From assembly GCA_910588955.1 (NCBI GenBank), contig CAJURQ010000040.1:1-27085 (forward strand): DNA of 27,085 nucleotides. Direction: 5' to 3'. The notes under the pieces are model-generated. The model was not told the DNA's origin. It made no database searches and worked only from the letters and a program-made list of their open reading frames with translations. The position numbers and the translations under genes were made by a program. This document shows positions 8,701-15,216 of the stretch, piece by piece. Within the stretch, counting starts at the first letter, position 1. Each line of letters opens with the position of its first letter. This stretch comes from an uncultured Lachnospiraceae bacterium (GTDB lineage Bacteria; Bacillota; Clostridia; Lachnospirales; Lachnospiraceae).

Positions 8701-11539
8701 GCCGGCGGGAACTGCGAATGCATATAAAAAGGCATGGTCGGAATGGGAGAACTATATCGCTGGCGGCAGTGAGCCGGATACACCATCCGATAAAGAGAAG
8801 CTGGATGCGGCGAAGAAAGCAGTGGAGGAAGCGCTGGCAGATATTACAGTATCCAACGCCACCACAAAGGAAAGCTTGGAGACAGCCATCAGAGAAGCGG
8901 TAGAAACCGCATTGGAAGAGGCAGGCATAGACAGCAAGGACATAACTGTGTCAGTGGAGAATTTTGCGAAGACAGAAGCAACCACGGATTCTGAAGGCAG
9001 TATCAGTGCGGCGATCAAAATCACCAGCGGTACGGAAACAGCTAGCGTGTCGGTGAATAAGCCGATCCAAAAGCTGCCAGGCACGCCCGCCGATCAGGTG
9101 GCAGCAGTCAAAAAAGCAGTGGAAGAGGCCCTACAGAATGCCATAGACAAGGCGCTGGCAGACACGGAAGTGACCAATGACAATGCGGAAGAAATCGCGG
9201 CGCAGATCGCAGGACTCATTCCGGATGCTGTTGCCGAAGCGTTAGAGGCAGCAGGAGTCGGCGTCGATGCTGTTGGCATCGGTGAAGTGGACATCCAGAT
9301 AGAACAGGCGTCTGCAGACAAGGAAGGCAGCATAAAAGTGACCATACCGGTTACAAGCAAAGAGGATGCCGGACTATCAGAGAGTGCCTCGGTTCAGGTG
9401 CCAGTCAAGAGACCCGGCGGGGAAGAAGATCCCGACAAGGAGGCGGAAGAGGCAAAGAATGCGGTGGAAGACGCCTTAAAGAATATTACGATTACCAATG
9501 AAACGACACCAGAAGACATTCTTGCCGCGCTGAAGGAAAAACTGGGTGACAAGGCTTCGGTGGAAGACATAGAGAAATTTGATAAGACGGATGCCACGGA
9601 AGAGGCACCCGGAAAGATCAGCTTAAGTATCCGCATCATAATAAACGGGAAGACAGTAATTGTGAACGTGGATGCCTCCATAGCGCAGCTCACCAGAAAA
9701 ACCGGCGTGTACGTGCGCTTCACGGACGCTTATAAGATGGACGGCACCACACCTGTTTACAAGTATACCGGGCTGGCAGTCAAGCCTGCGGTGGAAGTCT
9801 ATAACAATGAAACGATTCTGACTCTGGGGAAGGATTATACCATCGGATATAAGAACAACACAAAACCCGGTACTGCAGCGGCACTAACCGTAAAGGGAAA
9901 GGGCAGTTTCTCAGGGACGTCCAATGCGGTCAACTTCAAGATCATTAATGCGGACATTGACTGGGATACAGACCATCCCACAGAGATGACGGTAGTGGTG
10001 AAGACAAAAGTGTCTCCGGTTATCATGAACGGCACGAAGAAGCTGACTACGAAAGACTACGAACTGGAAGGGGAAGGGCTTGCCAACGGAAAATATGCGG
10101 CGGCCACAGCCGAAGGGGAAACGAAGACTCTGACGGTAAAAGGAAAAGGCAATTATGAGGGAAGCAGTTTTGAGATCAAAGTGAAGGTCATTGAGAAAAG
10201 TGCTGCAGGGAAGCTGTCGATAAAGATTGACAAGAATTTCAAGCCTGTTTATGATGGCACTGCTCTGAATCTGAGCAGCCTGTTCCAGCAGCCGCAGGAC
10301 GGTGAAGGCGCAGACACAGCAGCAGATCCGCAGGAGCCGGCAGCAGGCGTGATCACGGTAACGGACGCTAAAGACAAAACAAAGATCCTGAAAGAAGGGA
10401 TTGACTTTACTGTCGTATGCACATCAAACCTGACGAACGCCGGGACTGTCAAGTTTACGCTCACAGGCATGGGAGCCTATACTGGAAGCGTGAGCAAGAG
10501 CTTCAAGATCAGCCCACACAAGGTCACGGACAATAGTAGGTTCTCAGTCACTTTTGATGAAGAGAAGACATATGAATACAGAGCAGCCGGAACGGAGGTA
10601 GACAACCTTGTGGTGAAATACCTTGGGGAGACAGATGCAGATACGGATGATAAGACCCTGATACCCGGTGTGGACTATAAGGTCACCTACAGCAGAAACA
10701 AAAAAGTGAGCGGGACAAAGGACGCCGAGCTGAAGGTTACATTCCTGAATAACTACAAGGGAAGCAGAGCGGTACAGAAGACCTTTAAGATCGCACCCGC
10801 GAAACTGTCATCCGCCAACGCGGCAGTCACAGTTCCGGATAAGGTATACAGCAAAGCAAATCGGGCATACAAATCAGTGCCTATTGTAACTGTTGACGGG
10901 GCGACGATCAAAGCCTCCAATTATACGGTATCCTACGCATGGGCGACAGCCTCGCAGGCGGCGGACGACACGAAGTATGTGGAAGACAACAAAGTAAAGA
11001 TCACCATAGCGGAAGGCGATAGCTGGGCAAAGGTCAGAGTGACAGTTACGCCGAAGGCGACAGGCAGTTACGGTCTTGCGGAAGGGGCAGTTCTTAAAGG
11101 GGAATACTATGTGCGTAAAGCGGACAGTGCAGTAAACCTGACCAAAGCAAAGGTAACCTTTTTCAATAAAGAGGGCACACGGCTCAAGTCGCTTGAGTAT
11201 AACGGCAATACATTCTATACTCCGCAAGGCAATAACGCTGAAGCAGACAATGCTCCCGATGACCCGAATGCGGTATATGTGAGAGTGGAGGTAAGCAATA
11301 CGGTGGTTGACCCGGCTTTGTATGATGTGATCTGGACGAATGCCAGAGCCAAGGGCAAAGCAACGGTAGTCATCCGCGGCACAGGTACAGCCACAGACAA
11401 AGGCATGGCAGTGGGCAGCAAGAACCAGTCTGTCACTGTCAAGGCTATGGCATTAAAGGGGAAGACCCTGAAGTCCTATGTGGATGGCGTAGCAGATATG
11501 ATGAACAGCTTTAAGAACCTGTTTTTTAGGAAGCAATAA
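5732..11539 (+). CDS. giant secreted BspA-type leucine-rich-repeat protein
   Basis: This is a secreted protein of about 1935 residues, presumably displayed on or shed from the cell surface for adhesion or binding; the ligand is unknown. The ATG at 5732 has GGAGGA 9 nt upstream and opens a signal peptide (MRKRKGNLLQR, a hydrophobic stretch, then VLA before QENSGGG). An in-frame ATG at 5666 would put 22 polar residues before it and lacks a binding site. After an acidic E/P/G-rich linker (about 5850-6220) come three LRR_5 blocks of 23-residue units, each headed by a GW(V/R)IDS-GKLTI segment: about 7 units (6367-6850), 7 (7180-7650) and 9 (7990-8600). The blocks close with a conserved KVPAGTANAYK segment. 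Three helix/strand repeats follow (about 8790-9070, 9095-9410, 9430-9690), then about six beta-sandwich modules with DYxVxYxNN and GxGxYxG signatures (9700-11460). The C-terminus, FKNLFFRKQ, shows no LPXTG motif, membrane helix or other anchor that I recognise. Confidence 0.9.
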   Translation: MRKRKGNLLQRIMASMLSAVLIAGMVLDAVPLTVLAQENSGGGYNEAEERVVENPVTEEAAEPESGEKESIPGSGEGAQESDGEKNAVDPAVKKTEDTEEPGEMKKPVENPAEEGQDDVSGQESAAAEEGAGNTSSNDVQSDKPTAPQKVVRAVSAAVQEEEITPVTGEGWVIDSAGKLTIESEAGMKHWREYTEGLTNPHKINVKAVEFNAAVTYLEDNVFNGCKNLTSITIPESVKSIEDGAFYACRSLENITIPEGVTSIGAAAFQECEKLTSIAIPNSVTNIYPSTFQSCTSLTSIAIPDSVTDIWELAFYECISLKNITIPKNAKSIGMGAFSACSGLTEITIPDSMTSIGVAAFRECSNLESVIMEGSKPPVLEEMQEITAQFTGCKFVTENAKGIKVPAGTANAYKAEWEEWAEFITDGTDDTEDDLIVSGKGWRIDSTGKLTIDSDAGMDDWSQNGSPSHADNINSVEMNTDGSVTRIGKYAFYRSKITSIIIPDSVISIGGNAFGKCSNLTSITIPDSVTTIGGYLFVECSSLNEVTLPSGMTSIASGMFKNCNLLKGITIPESVTEIEDEAFQSCTGLTAITIPESVTSIGGSAFYGCSKLSGITIPSSVEIIQSRAFQNCSSLETVTMKGDTPPTLAASGSGNTAHFEGCKFVTENAKGIKVPAGTANAYKAEWEEWAEFITDGTDDTEDDLIVSGKGWRIDSTGKLTIESAEGMTNWVNEGRGDHKKDVISAEIEMNNANPITTIGSYAFADCSQLASITIADSVESIGTWAFNKCTSLNDVKLSNQLQSIGEYTFSECGALEEITIPDNVTSIGGWAFEKCSSLTAITIPDSVTTMGIRLFFNCTSLRDVTLPSGMESIQNEMFSGCSQLAGIIIPDGVTSIGAWAFRECGLEGITFPSGVTEIKYGAFRDCKALTAITIPANVTSIGHWAFDGCSSLETVTMKGDTPPTLAASGSGNTAHFTGCKFVTDNTEGIKVPAGTANAYKKAWSEWENYIAGGSEPDTPSDKEKLDAAKKAVEEALADITVSNATTKESLETAIREAVETALEEAGIDSKDITVSVENFAKTEATTDSEGSISAAIKITSGTETASVSVNKPIQKLPGTPADQVAAVKKAVEEALQNAIDKALADTEVTNDNAEEIAAQIAGLIPDAVAEALEAAGVGVDAVGIGEVDIQIEQASADKEGSIKVTIPVTSKEDAGLSESASVQVPVKRPGGEEDPDKEAEEAKNAVEDALKNITITNETTPEDILAALKEKLGDKASVEDIEKFDKTDATEEAPGKISLSIRIIINGKTVIVNVDASIAQLTRKTGVYVRFTDAYKMDGTTPVYKYTGLAVKPAVEVYNNETILTLGKDYTIGYKNNTKPGTAAALTVKGKGSFSGTSNAVNFKIINADIDWDTDHPTEMTVVVKTKVSPVIMNGTKKLTTKDYELEGEGLANGKYAAATAEGETKTLTVKGKGNYEGSSFEIKVKVIEKSAAGKLSIKIDKNFKPVYDGTALNLSSLFQQPQDGEGADTAADPQEPAAGVITVTDAKDKTKILKEGIDFTVVCTSNLTNAGTVKFTLTGMGAYTGSVSKSFKISPHKVTDNSRFSVTFDEEKTYEYRAAGTEVDNLVVKYLGETDADTDDKTLIPGVDYKVTYSRNKKVSGTKDAELKVTFLNNYKGSRAVQKTFKIAPAKLSSANAAVTVPDKVYSKANRAYKSVPIVTVDGATIKASNYTVSYAWATASQAADDTKYVEDNKVKITIAEGDSWAKVRVTVTPKATGSYGLAEGAVLKGEYYVRKADSAVNLTKAKVTFFNKEGTRLKSLEYNGNTFYTPQGNNAEADNAPDDPNAVYVRVEVSNTVVDPALYDVIWTNARAKGKATVVIRGTGTATDKGMAVGSKNQSVTVKAMALKGKTLKSYVDGVADMMNSFKNLFFRKQ
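6902..7086 (+). repeat. 185-bp exact direct repeat, copy 1
   Basis: This segment of the giant surface gene is identical, base for base by eye, to 7709-7893. It encodes the end of LRR block 1 (GCKFVTENAKGIKVP onward) and the header of block 2. The offset is 807 bp, or 269 codons, so the copies are in frame. Confidence 0.93.
7621..7705 (+). repeat. 85-bp exact direct repeat, copy 1
   Basis: This segment is identical to 8572-8656 and encodes the last LRR unit and the segment SSLETVTMKGDTPPTLAASG. The offset is 951 bp (317 codons), again in frame. It ends just before 185-bp repeat copy 2. Confidence 0.92.
7709..7893 (+). repeat. 185-bp exact direct repeat, copy 2
   Basis: This is the second copy of 6902-7086. 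It joins LRR block 2 to block 3. Identity at synonymous positions means the duplication is recent or kept uniform by gene conversion, because the LRR units between the copies have diverged. Confidence 0.93.
8572..8656 (+). repeat. 85-bp exact direct repeat, copy 2
   Basis: This is the second copy of 7621-7705, at the end of LRR block 3. After it the sequence again matches the GCKFVT closing segment, but with several substitutions. Confidence 0.92.
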
Positions 11540-11581
11540 GAAAAGAATTGGGAAAATGCAAATGACTTAAATTAAATGAGG

Positions 11582-11623
11582 GAAAGGGGCTGTCGGAAAT
11601 GAATCGGCAGTCCCTTTCTTTTT
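11582..11623 (+). terminator. intrinsic terminator after the giant surface gene
   Basis: A 14-bp stem with two wobble pairs, GAAAGGGGCTGTCG at 11582-11595 with CGGCAGTCCCTTTC at 11605-11618, has a 9-nt loop and is followed by TTTTT. The next gene is on the opposite strand and converges here. Confidence 0.87.
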
Positions 11624-11653
11624 GGAATCTCTGAAAGCTGTCTGGCAGCGTTT

Positions 11654-12589
11654 TTAGTTTTCTTCCTCATTATTACGGTTAATAACCATAGATACGATAC
11701 CGCAGGCAATACCGAAAATGGGATAGACCACCCATGCACTGTGCCACAAATTTCCGAGAAAACCGCATCCGAGAAAGATCATAGTTGCCACCATCATAAT
11801 GCTGCCGCAGATGATACCGATTTTTTTACCGTTTTTGTAGGTCTGCGAACTGTGGTCATGCATCAGATTGTATTGTTCAATATTGTATTTGCTGTCCTGT
11901 GTGCCTGCGTAGGTAAACAATATGACGGCTATGGTTACAAGGAACATAAACAGGGTGCCGCTCAACATGTCGATATCAATGCTGTCCCGTATGATGTGAT
12001 AGGGAGAGATGACAGCATCAATTGTCGTCGCTAAAATCATGCCGAAAATAATAAGAACGACCCCGGCTGTGATAAATTGTATCAGTTTTTTGTGAAACGC
12101 TTCTTTTTCTTCATCCGAATAAAAGTTTTCTATGTATGGATATTTCTTTTCAAAGTAACTTCTCTGTAAGCCGGAAACGATAAAAATCGCTACAGCCACA
12201 ATTACGAAGAAAAGAAATATAATGCCGGAAAGCTCTTCCATATCAATACCGTGTACTTTAGAAATAAACGTATCTAAGAGCAGCATAAGGGTAACTCCGC
12301 CTAAGATCAGTCCCACGCCTGTCGTGATTCTTCTGCTGAATTGATTCATAAACTGATCATAGTTGCATTTGTCCTCCACATACTGCGAGCTGATATCTTT
12401 CTGTACCAGATCATCCAGACTGCAGTTAAAAAGACTGGCAAGCTGCAAAAGTTTATCCATTTCCGGGTAGGTCGTATCCGACTCCCATTTGGAGACGGAT
12501 TGTCTTGATACTTCTAAAGATTCCGCCAATTGTTCCTGTGTGATGTTGTCCCGTTTTCTTAAAAATTGTAAATTTTGTCCTAAGCTCAT
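11654..12589 (-). CDS. XRE-family HTH regulator with C-terminal membrane domain
   Basis: Residues 1-65 are a Cro/C1-type helix-turn-helix domain (LGQNLQFLRKRDNITQEQLAE, then SRQSVSKWESDTTYPEMDKLLQLASLF). After a polar linker, about six hydrophobic segments follow (near 90-110, 122-143, 167-190, 204-226, 258-279 and 283-303), so the protein is probably a membrane-tethered DNA-binding regulator. This architecture is widespread in Clostridia; the signal and targets are unknown. A binding site, AGGAG, lies about 11 nt upstream of the ATG on the minus strand. The gene converges on the giant surface gene and is downstream of the flavin reductase gene with a 196-bp gap. No frameshift or truncation is seen. 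Confidence 0.85.
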   Translation of the reverse strand: MSLGQNLQFLRKRDNITQEQLAESLEVSRQSVSKWESDTTYPEMDKLLQLASLFNCSLDDLVQKDISSQYVEDKCNYDQFMNQFSRRITTGVGLILGGVTLMLLLDTFISKVHGIDMEELSGIIFLFFVIVAVAIFIVSGLQRSYFEKKYPYIENFYSDEEKEAFHKKLIQFITAGVVLIIFGMILATTIDAVISPYHIIRDSIDIDMLSGTLFMFLVTIAVILFTYAGTQDSKYNIEQYNLMHDHSSQTYKNGKKIGIICGSIMMVATMIFLGCGFLGNLWHSAWVVYPIFGIACGIVSMVINRNNEEEN

Positions 12590-12785
12590 AATTATAATCT
12601 CCTGTTCTTTTTTGTGCCGGCTATGGTCATATTGTAGGATGGCATGGATGTAAAGACCATCAATTTCATGTTGCTTTTAAATATTTTCATGTAAAGTTTC
12701 GGTTGCATCCGCGTAAATACGGCGTTTTTTGCGATAGCGGCACAAAGAAAGAATTTACCACAGGATTTCTCATTCTGTTATAAAG

Positions 12786-13388
12786 TCAGACAATTTTTTC
12801 AAAATCTTCGATACCGTGTTTGCACCAAGGGCAGATAAAATCGGGCGGCAGTTCCTCTCCCTCATAGACATAGCCGCAGACTATGCAGCGCCATCCCTTT
12901 GCGGAGGAAGCTTCCGGCTTCGGTTTTACAAATTCATGGTAGAAGGAATAGGTCATTGCCTTTTCGTCGGAAATGATATCACAGTCGTTTACCGAGCAGA
13001 TAAAGAGCATATGTGTTCCCAGATCGATCGTATTGGTCACTTTACAGTCGATAAAAGCCGTGGTGTGCTCTTTGAGGTAAGGGAGTTCCTGCCCTGTCAT
13101 TGCGAAGGGATAGTCTACGAATTTATCAGTTTCGCGTCCGCTCTGAAAGCCGAAATGCTGAAAGAGGGAAAAAGGCGCTGTCTCGGAGAGCACGGACAGA
13201 GAGAGCATTTTTGATTTCTGTATGATATCGCAGGTCAGATTCTCTTTGTTGACCGTCACCGCGATCTGCAGGGGGTTGCTCGTCACCTGCATCACCGTGT
13301 TTACGATACAGCCGTTCATCTTTGTATCAAACTTGGATGCCGCCACGTAAAGACCGTAGGATAATTGAAATAAAGCATTGGTATTCAT
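12786..13388 (-). CDS. hrb: flavin reductase-rubredoxin fusion (high-molecular-weight rubredoxin)
   Basis: Residues 1-150 are a flavin reductase-like FMN-binding domain (LSYGLYVAASK; NGCIVNTVMQVTSNP; CSVNDCDIISDEKAMTYSFYH). Residues 165-197 are a rubredoxin with iron ligands C168, C171, C186 and C189 (RCIVCGY and CPWC). This domain order is that of Hrb, known in Moorella as an NADH-linked electron donor to flavodiiron proteins that reduce oxygen or nitric oxide; that role is inferred here. The rubredoxin has only 14 residues between its two Cys pairs, much shorter than free rubredoxin and more like the rubrerythrin C-terminal type. The binding site AGGAGGAA is 8 nt before the ATG. The gene has its own promoter and a palindrome upstream, and is divergent from the MATE gene. 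Confidence 0.88.
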   Translation of the reverse strand: MNTNALFQLSYGLYVAASKFDTKMNGCIVNTVMQVTSNPLQIAVTVNKENLTCDIIQKSKMLSLSVLSETAPFSLFQHFGFQSGRETDKFVDYPFAMTGQELPYLKEHTTAFIDCKVTNTIDLGTHMLFICSVNDCDIISDEKAMTYSFYHEFVKPKPEASSAKGWRCIVCGYVYEGEELPPDFICPWCKHGIEDFEKIV

Positions 13389-13410
13389 AATTTAGTTTCC
13401 TCCTGTTTTA

Positions 13411-13436
13411 CTGTCTCTTATTATATGAAGAGACAG
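13411..13436 (-). promoter_or_regulatory. perfect 9-bp inverted repeat in the hrb leader
   Basis: CTGTCTCTT at 13411-13419 and AAGAGACAG at 13428-13436 are exact inverted copies with an 8-nt A/T-rich spacer. The site lies between the predicted promoter start and the hrb ribosome binding site. It may be an operator or an RNA hairpin. There is no U-tract on the minus strand, so a plain terminator is unlikely. Confidence 0.6.
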
Positions 13437-13468
13437 ATATATTATTCATTTTATACTTGTCAGCATCT

Positions 13469-13497
13469 ATTATAGTGGGAGCAAAGGATAATGACAA
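13469..13497 (-). promoter_or_regulatory. sigma-A-type promoter for hrb
   Basis: On the minus strand, TTGTCA (13497-13492) is 17 bp from a perfect TATAAT (13474-13469). Transcription would start near 13462 and give a leader of about 70 nt that includes the inverted repeat at 13411-13436. Confidence 0.75.
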
Positions 13498-13654
13498 GCG
13501 AAAATCCCATTGTTGTTTATGCAGATGAAACAGGTATAGTTGAAGAAAATGTAACATAATTATAGTACATTACAAATAAATTAAAAATAAAGGTGCAAAG
13601 TATACTGAATTTGCAAATCCGAAAAAAAGAGGATAAAATAGGAGATATTGTAAT

Positions 13655-15085
13655 ATGAAGGACGAAAACAATATTTCAAAAGCGATAGAGGAAAGACAAG
13701 AAAAAGATATGAAATTTGAGAGTGCGGAACAAAAGAGACATTATATGTTGGAAGAACCGGTGGAAAAACTGGTCTGCCGTCTGGCAATGCCTACCATATT
13801 AAGTATGCTTGTCACTTCGTTTTATAATATGGCGGACACTTTTTTTGTGGGAAAGCTCGACACCCAGTCCACAGCGGCGGTAGGGATTGTCTTTTCCCTG
13901 ATGGCGATCATTCAGGCGATCGGATTTCTGTTTGGGCACGGTTCCGGCAATTTTATTTCCCGGAAACTGGGTGCAGGTGAGATCGAGGAGGCGGAAAAAA
14001 TGTCTGCCGTCGGCTTTTTTACTTCTTTTTTTGCCGGCGTGGTGATTATGGCAGGGTGTATGTTTTTTATCGAACCGCTCTCCTATCTGCTCGGTTCTAC
14101 AGAGACGATTCAGCCCTACACGGTGGCTTATCTGCGGATTATTTTGATCGGCGCGCCCGCCATGACGGCATCTTTGGTGTTAAATAACCAGATGCGTTTT
14201 CAGGGCAGCGCTTTTTATGCCATGATCGGTATCGTGTCGGGCGCGGTGATCAATATCGTTCTGGACCCGGTTCTGATTTTCTGGTGCGGCATGGGCGTTG
14301 CCGGTGCGGCGCTTGCCACGACCGTAAGCCAGTATTTAAGTTTCTTTTTCCTGCTGATTATGATAAGACGGGGCGGAAATATTCAGATCCGTTTTCAGAA
14401 TTTTAAGCCGAGCCTGCATTTTTTTATCGAAGTGATCCGGGGCGGGATTCCTTCTCTGTTTCGGCAGGGGCTTGCCAGTGTTGCCACGATCTGCTTAAAT
14501 CACGCGGCGGGCGTGTACGGCGATGCGGCGATCGCGGGAATGTCTATTGTGTCCCGTATTATGATGTTTGCAAACTCCGCGCTGATCGGTTTCGGTCAAG
14601 GCTTTCAGCCTGTGTGCGGTTTCAATTACGGGGCGAAGCGGTATGAGCGGGTGCTTAAGGCGTTTGGTTTTTGTGTGAAGGTGGCATTCGTGTGCCTTCT
14701 GGGAATGGCGGTTGTGGTGTATATCTTTGCGCCCCAGCTTGTGACCATTTTCAGAAAGGATGATCCTGATGTCATTATGGTAGGGACGGCGGCGCTGCGC
14801 TATTCCGTGATTGCATTTCCTCTGAGCGCGTGGATTATTATGTGTAATATGATGCTACAGTCCATCGGCAAGGGATTGAAGGCGTCCATCGTTGCTTCCG
14901 CCAGACAGGGCATTTTTTTCCTGCCGCTCATTGTGATTCTTCCGCATTTTTTCGAGCTTGCGGGAGTGGAGGCATGTCAGGCAGTGTCGGATTTCTGTGC
15001 GCTCACGGTGTCGATTCCGCTTGGGGTGAGTGTGATTAGGGAGATGAAGAGGGAGGAAAGGGAAGAAAACGATAGTGATTTGTAA
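13655..15085 (+). CDS. MATE family multidrug/Na+ efflux protein, MepA-like
   Basis: This 476-residue inner-membrane transporter is expected to export drugs or metabolites using an ion gradient. It has about 12 hydrophobic segments arranged as two related halves. Typical MATE signatures are seen: LAMPTILSMLVTSFYNMADTFFVG in helix 1, the QAIGFLFGHGSGNFISRKLGAG segment, ALATTVSQY, and in the second half GFGQGFQPVCGFNYGAKRY. The substrate cannot be read from the sequence. The ATG at 13655 has AGGAGA 9 nt upstream; an internal M19 exists but lacks a comparable site. The first 35 residues form a charged cytoplasmic extension. It is divergent from hrb across 266 bp and is followed by a separate promoter for the next gene. 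Confidence 0.93.
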   Translation: MKDENNISKAIEERQEKDMKFESAEQKRHYMLEEPVEKLVCRLAMPTILSMLVTSFYNMADTFFVGKLDTQSTAAVGIVFSLMAIIQAIGFLFGHGSGNFISRKLGAGEIEEAEKMSAVGFFTSFFAGVVIMAGCMFFIEPLSYLLGSTETIQPYTVAYLRIILIGAPAMTASLVLNNQMRFQGSAFYAMIGIVSGAVINIVLDPVLIFWCGMGVAGAALATTVSQYLSFFFLLIMIRRGGNIQIRFQNFKPSLHFFIEVIRGGIPSLFRQGLASVATICLNHAAGVYGDAAIAGMSIVSRIMMFANSALIGFGQGFQPVCGFNYGAKRYERVLKAFGFCVKVAFVCLLGMAVVVYIFAPQLVTIFRKDDPDVIMVGTAALRYSVIAFPLSAWIIMCNMMLQSIGKGLKASIVASARQGIFFLPLIVILPHFFELAGVEACQAVSDFCALTVSIPLGVSVIREMKREEREENDSDL

Positions 15086-15094
15086 ATGGGTGGA

Positions 15095-15169
15095 TTATAG
15101 TTTTAGTATATTATGATTTAGTAGTTTATGTTTTAGTAATTTATACTTTAGTAAATTGTAATTGACTAA
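15095..15169. repeat. 15-bp tandem repeat, five units
   Basis: Five consecutive 15-bp units approximate TTTATGNTTTAGTAA. The heptamer TTTAGTA occurs exactly at 15102, 15117, 15132 and 15147. The fifth unit (15155-15169) is degenerate and contains the -35 box TTGACT of the promoter for the ATPase gene. Confidence 0.85.
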
Positions 15170-15190
15170 AATAAAATGATATGGTATATT
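15162..15190 (+). promoter_or_regulatory. promoter for the ATPase_2/DUF234 gene
   Basis: TTGACT at 15162-15167 is 17 bp from TATATT at 15185-15190. The predicted start near 15197 leaves a leader of only about 20 nt, which holds the ribosome binding site AGGAGGGG (15201-15208). The tandem repeat directly upstream overlaps the -35 box. Confidence 0.78.
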
Positions 15191-15216
15191 ATTGAGTAAC
15201 AGGAGGGGTACAAGCT

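Noticed and set aside
13532..13566. Possible promoter for the MATE gene (TTGAAG ... TATAGT)
   Set aside because: The spacing of 15 bp is too short and no better pair was found, so no promoter is called.
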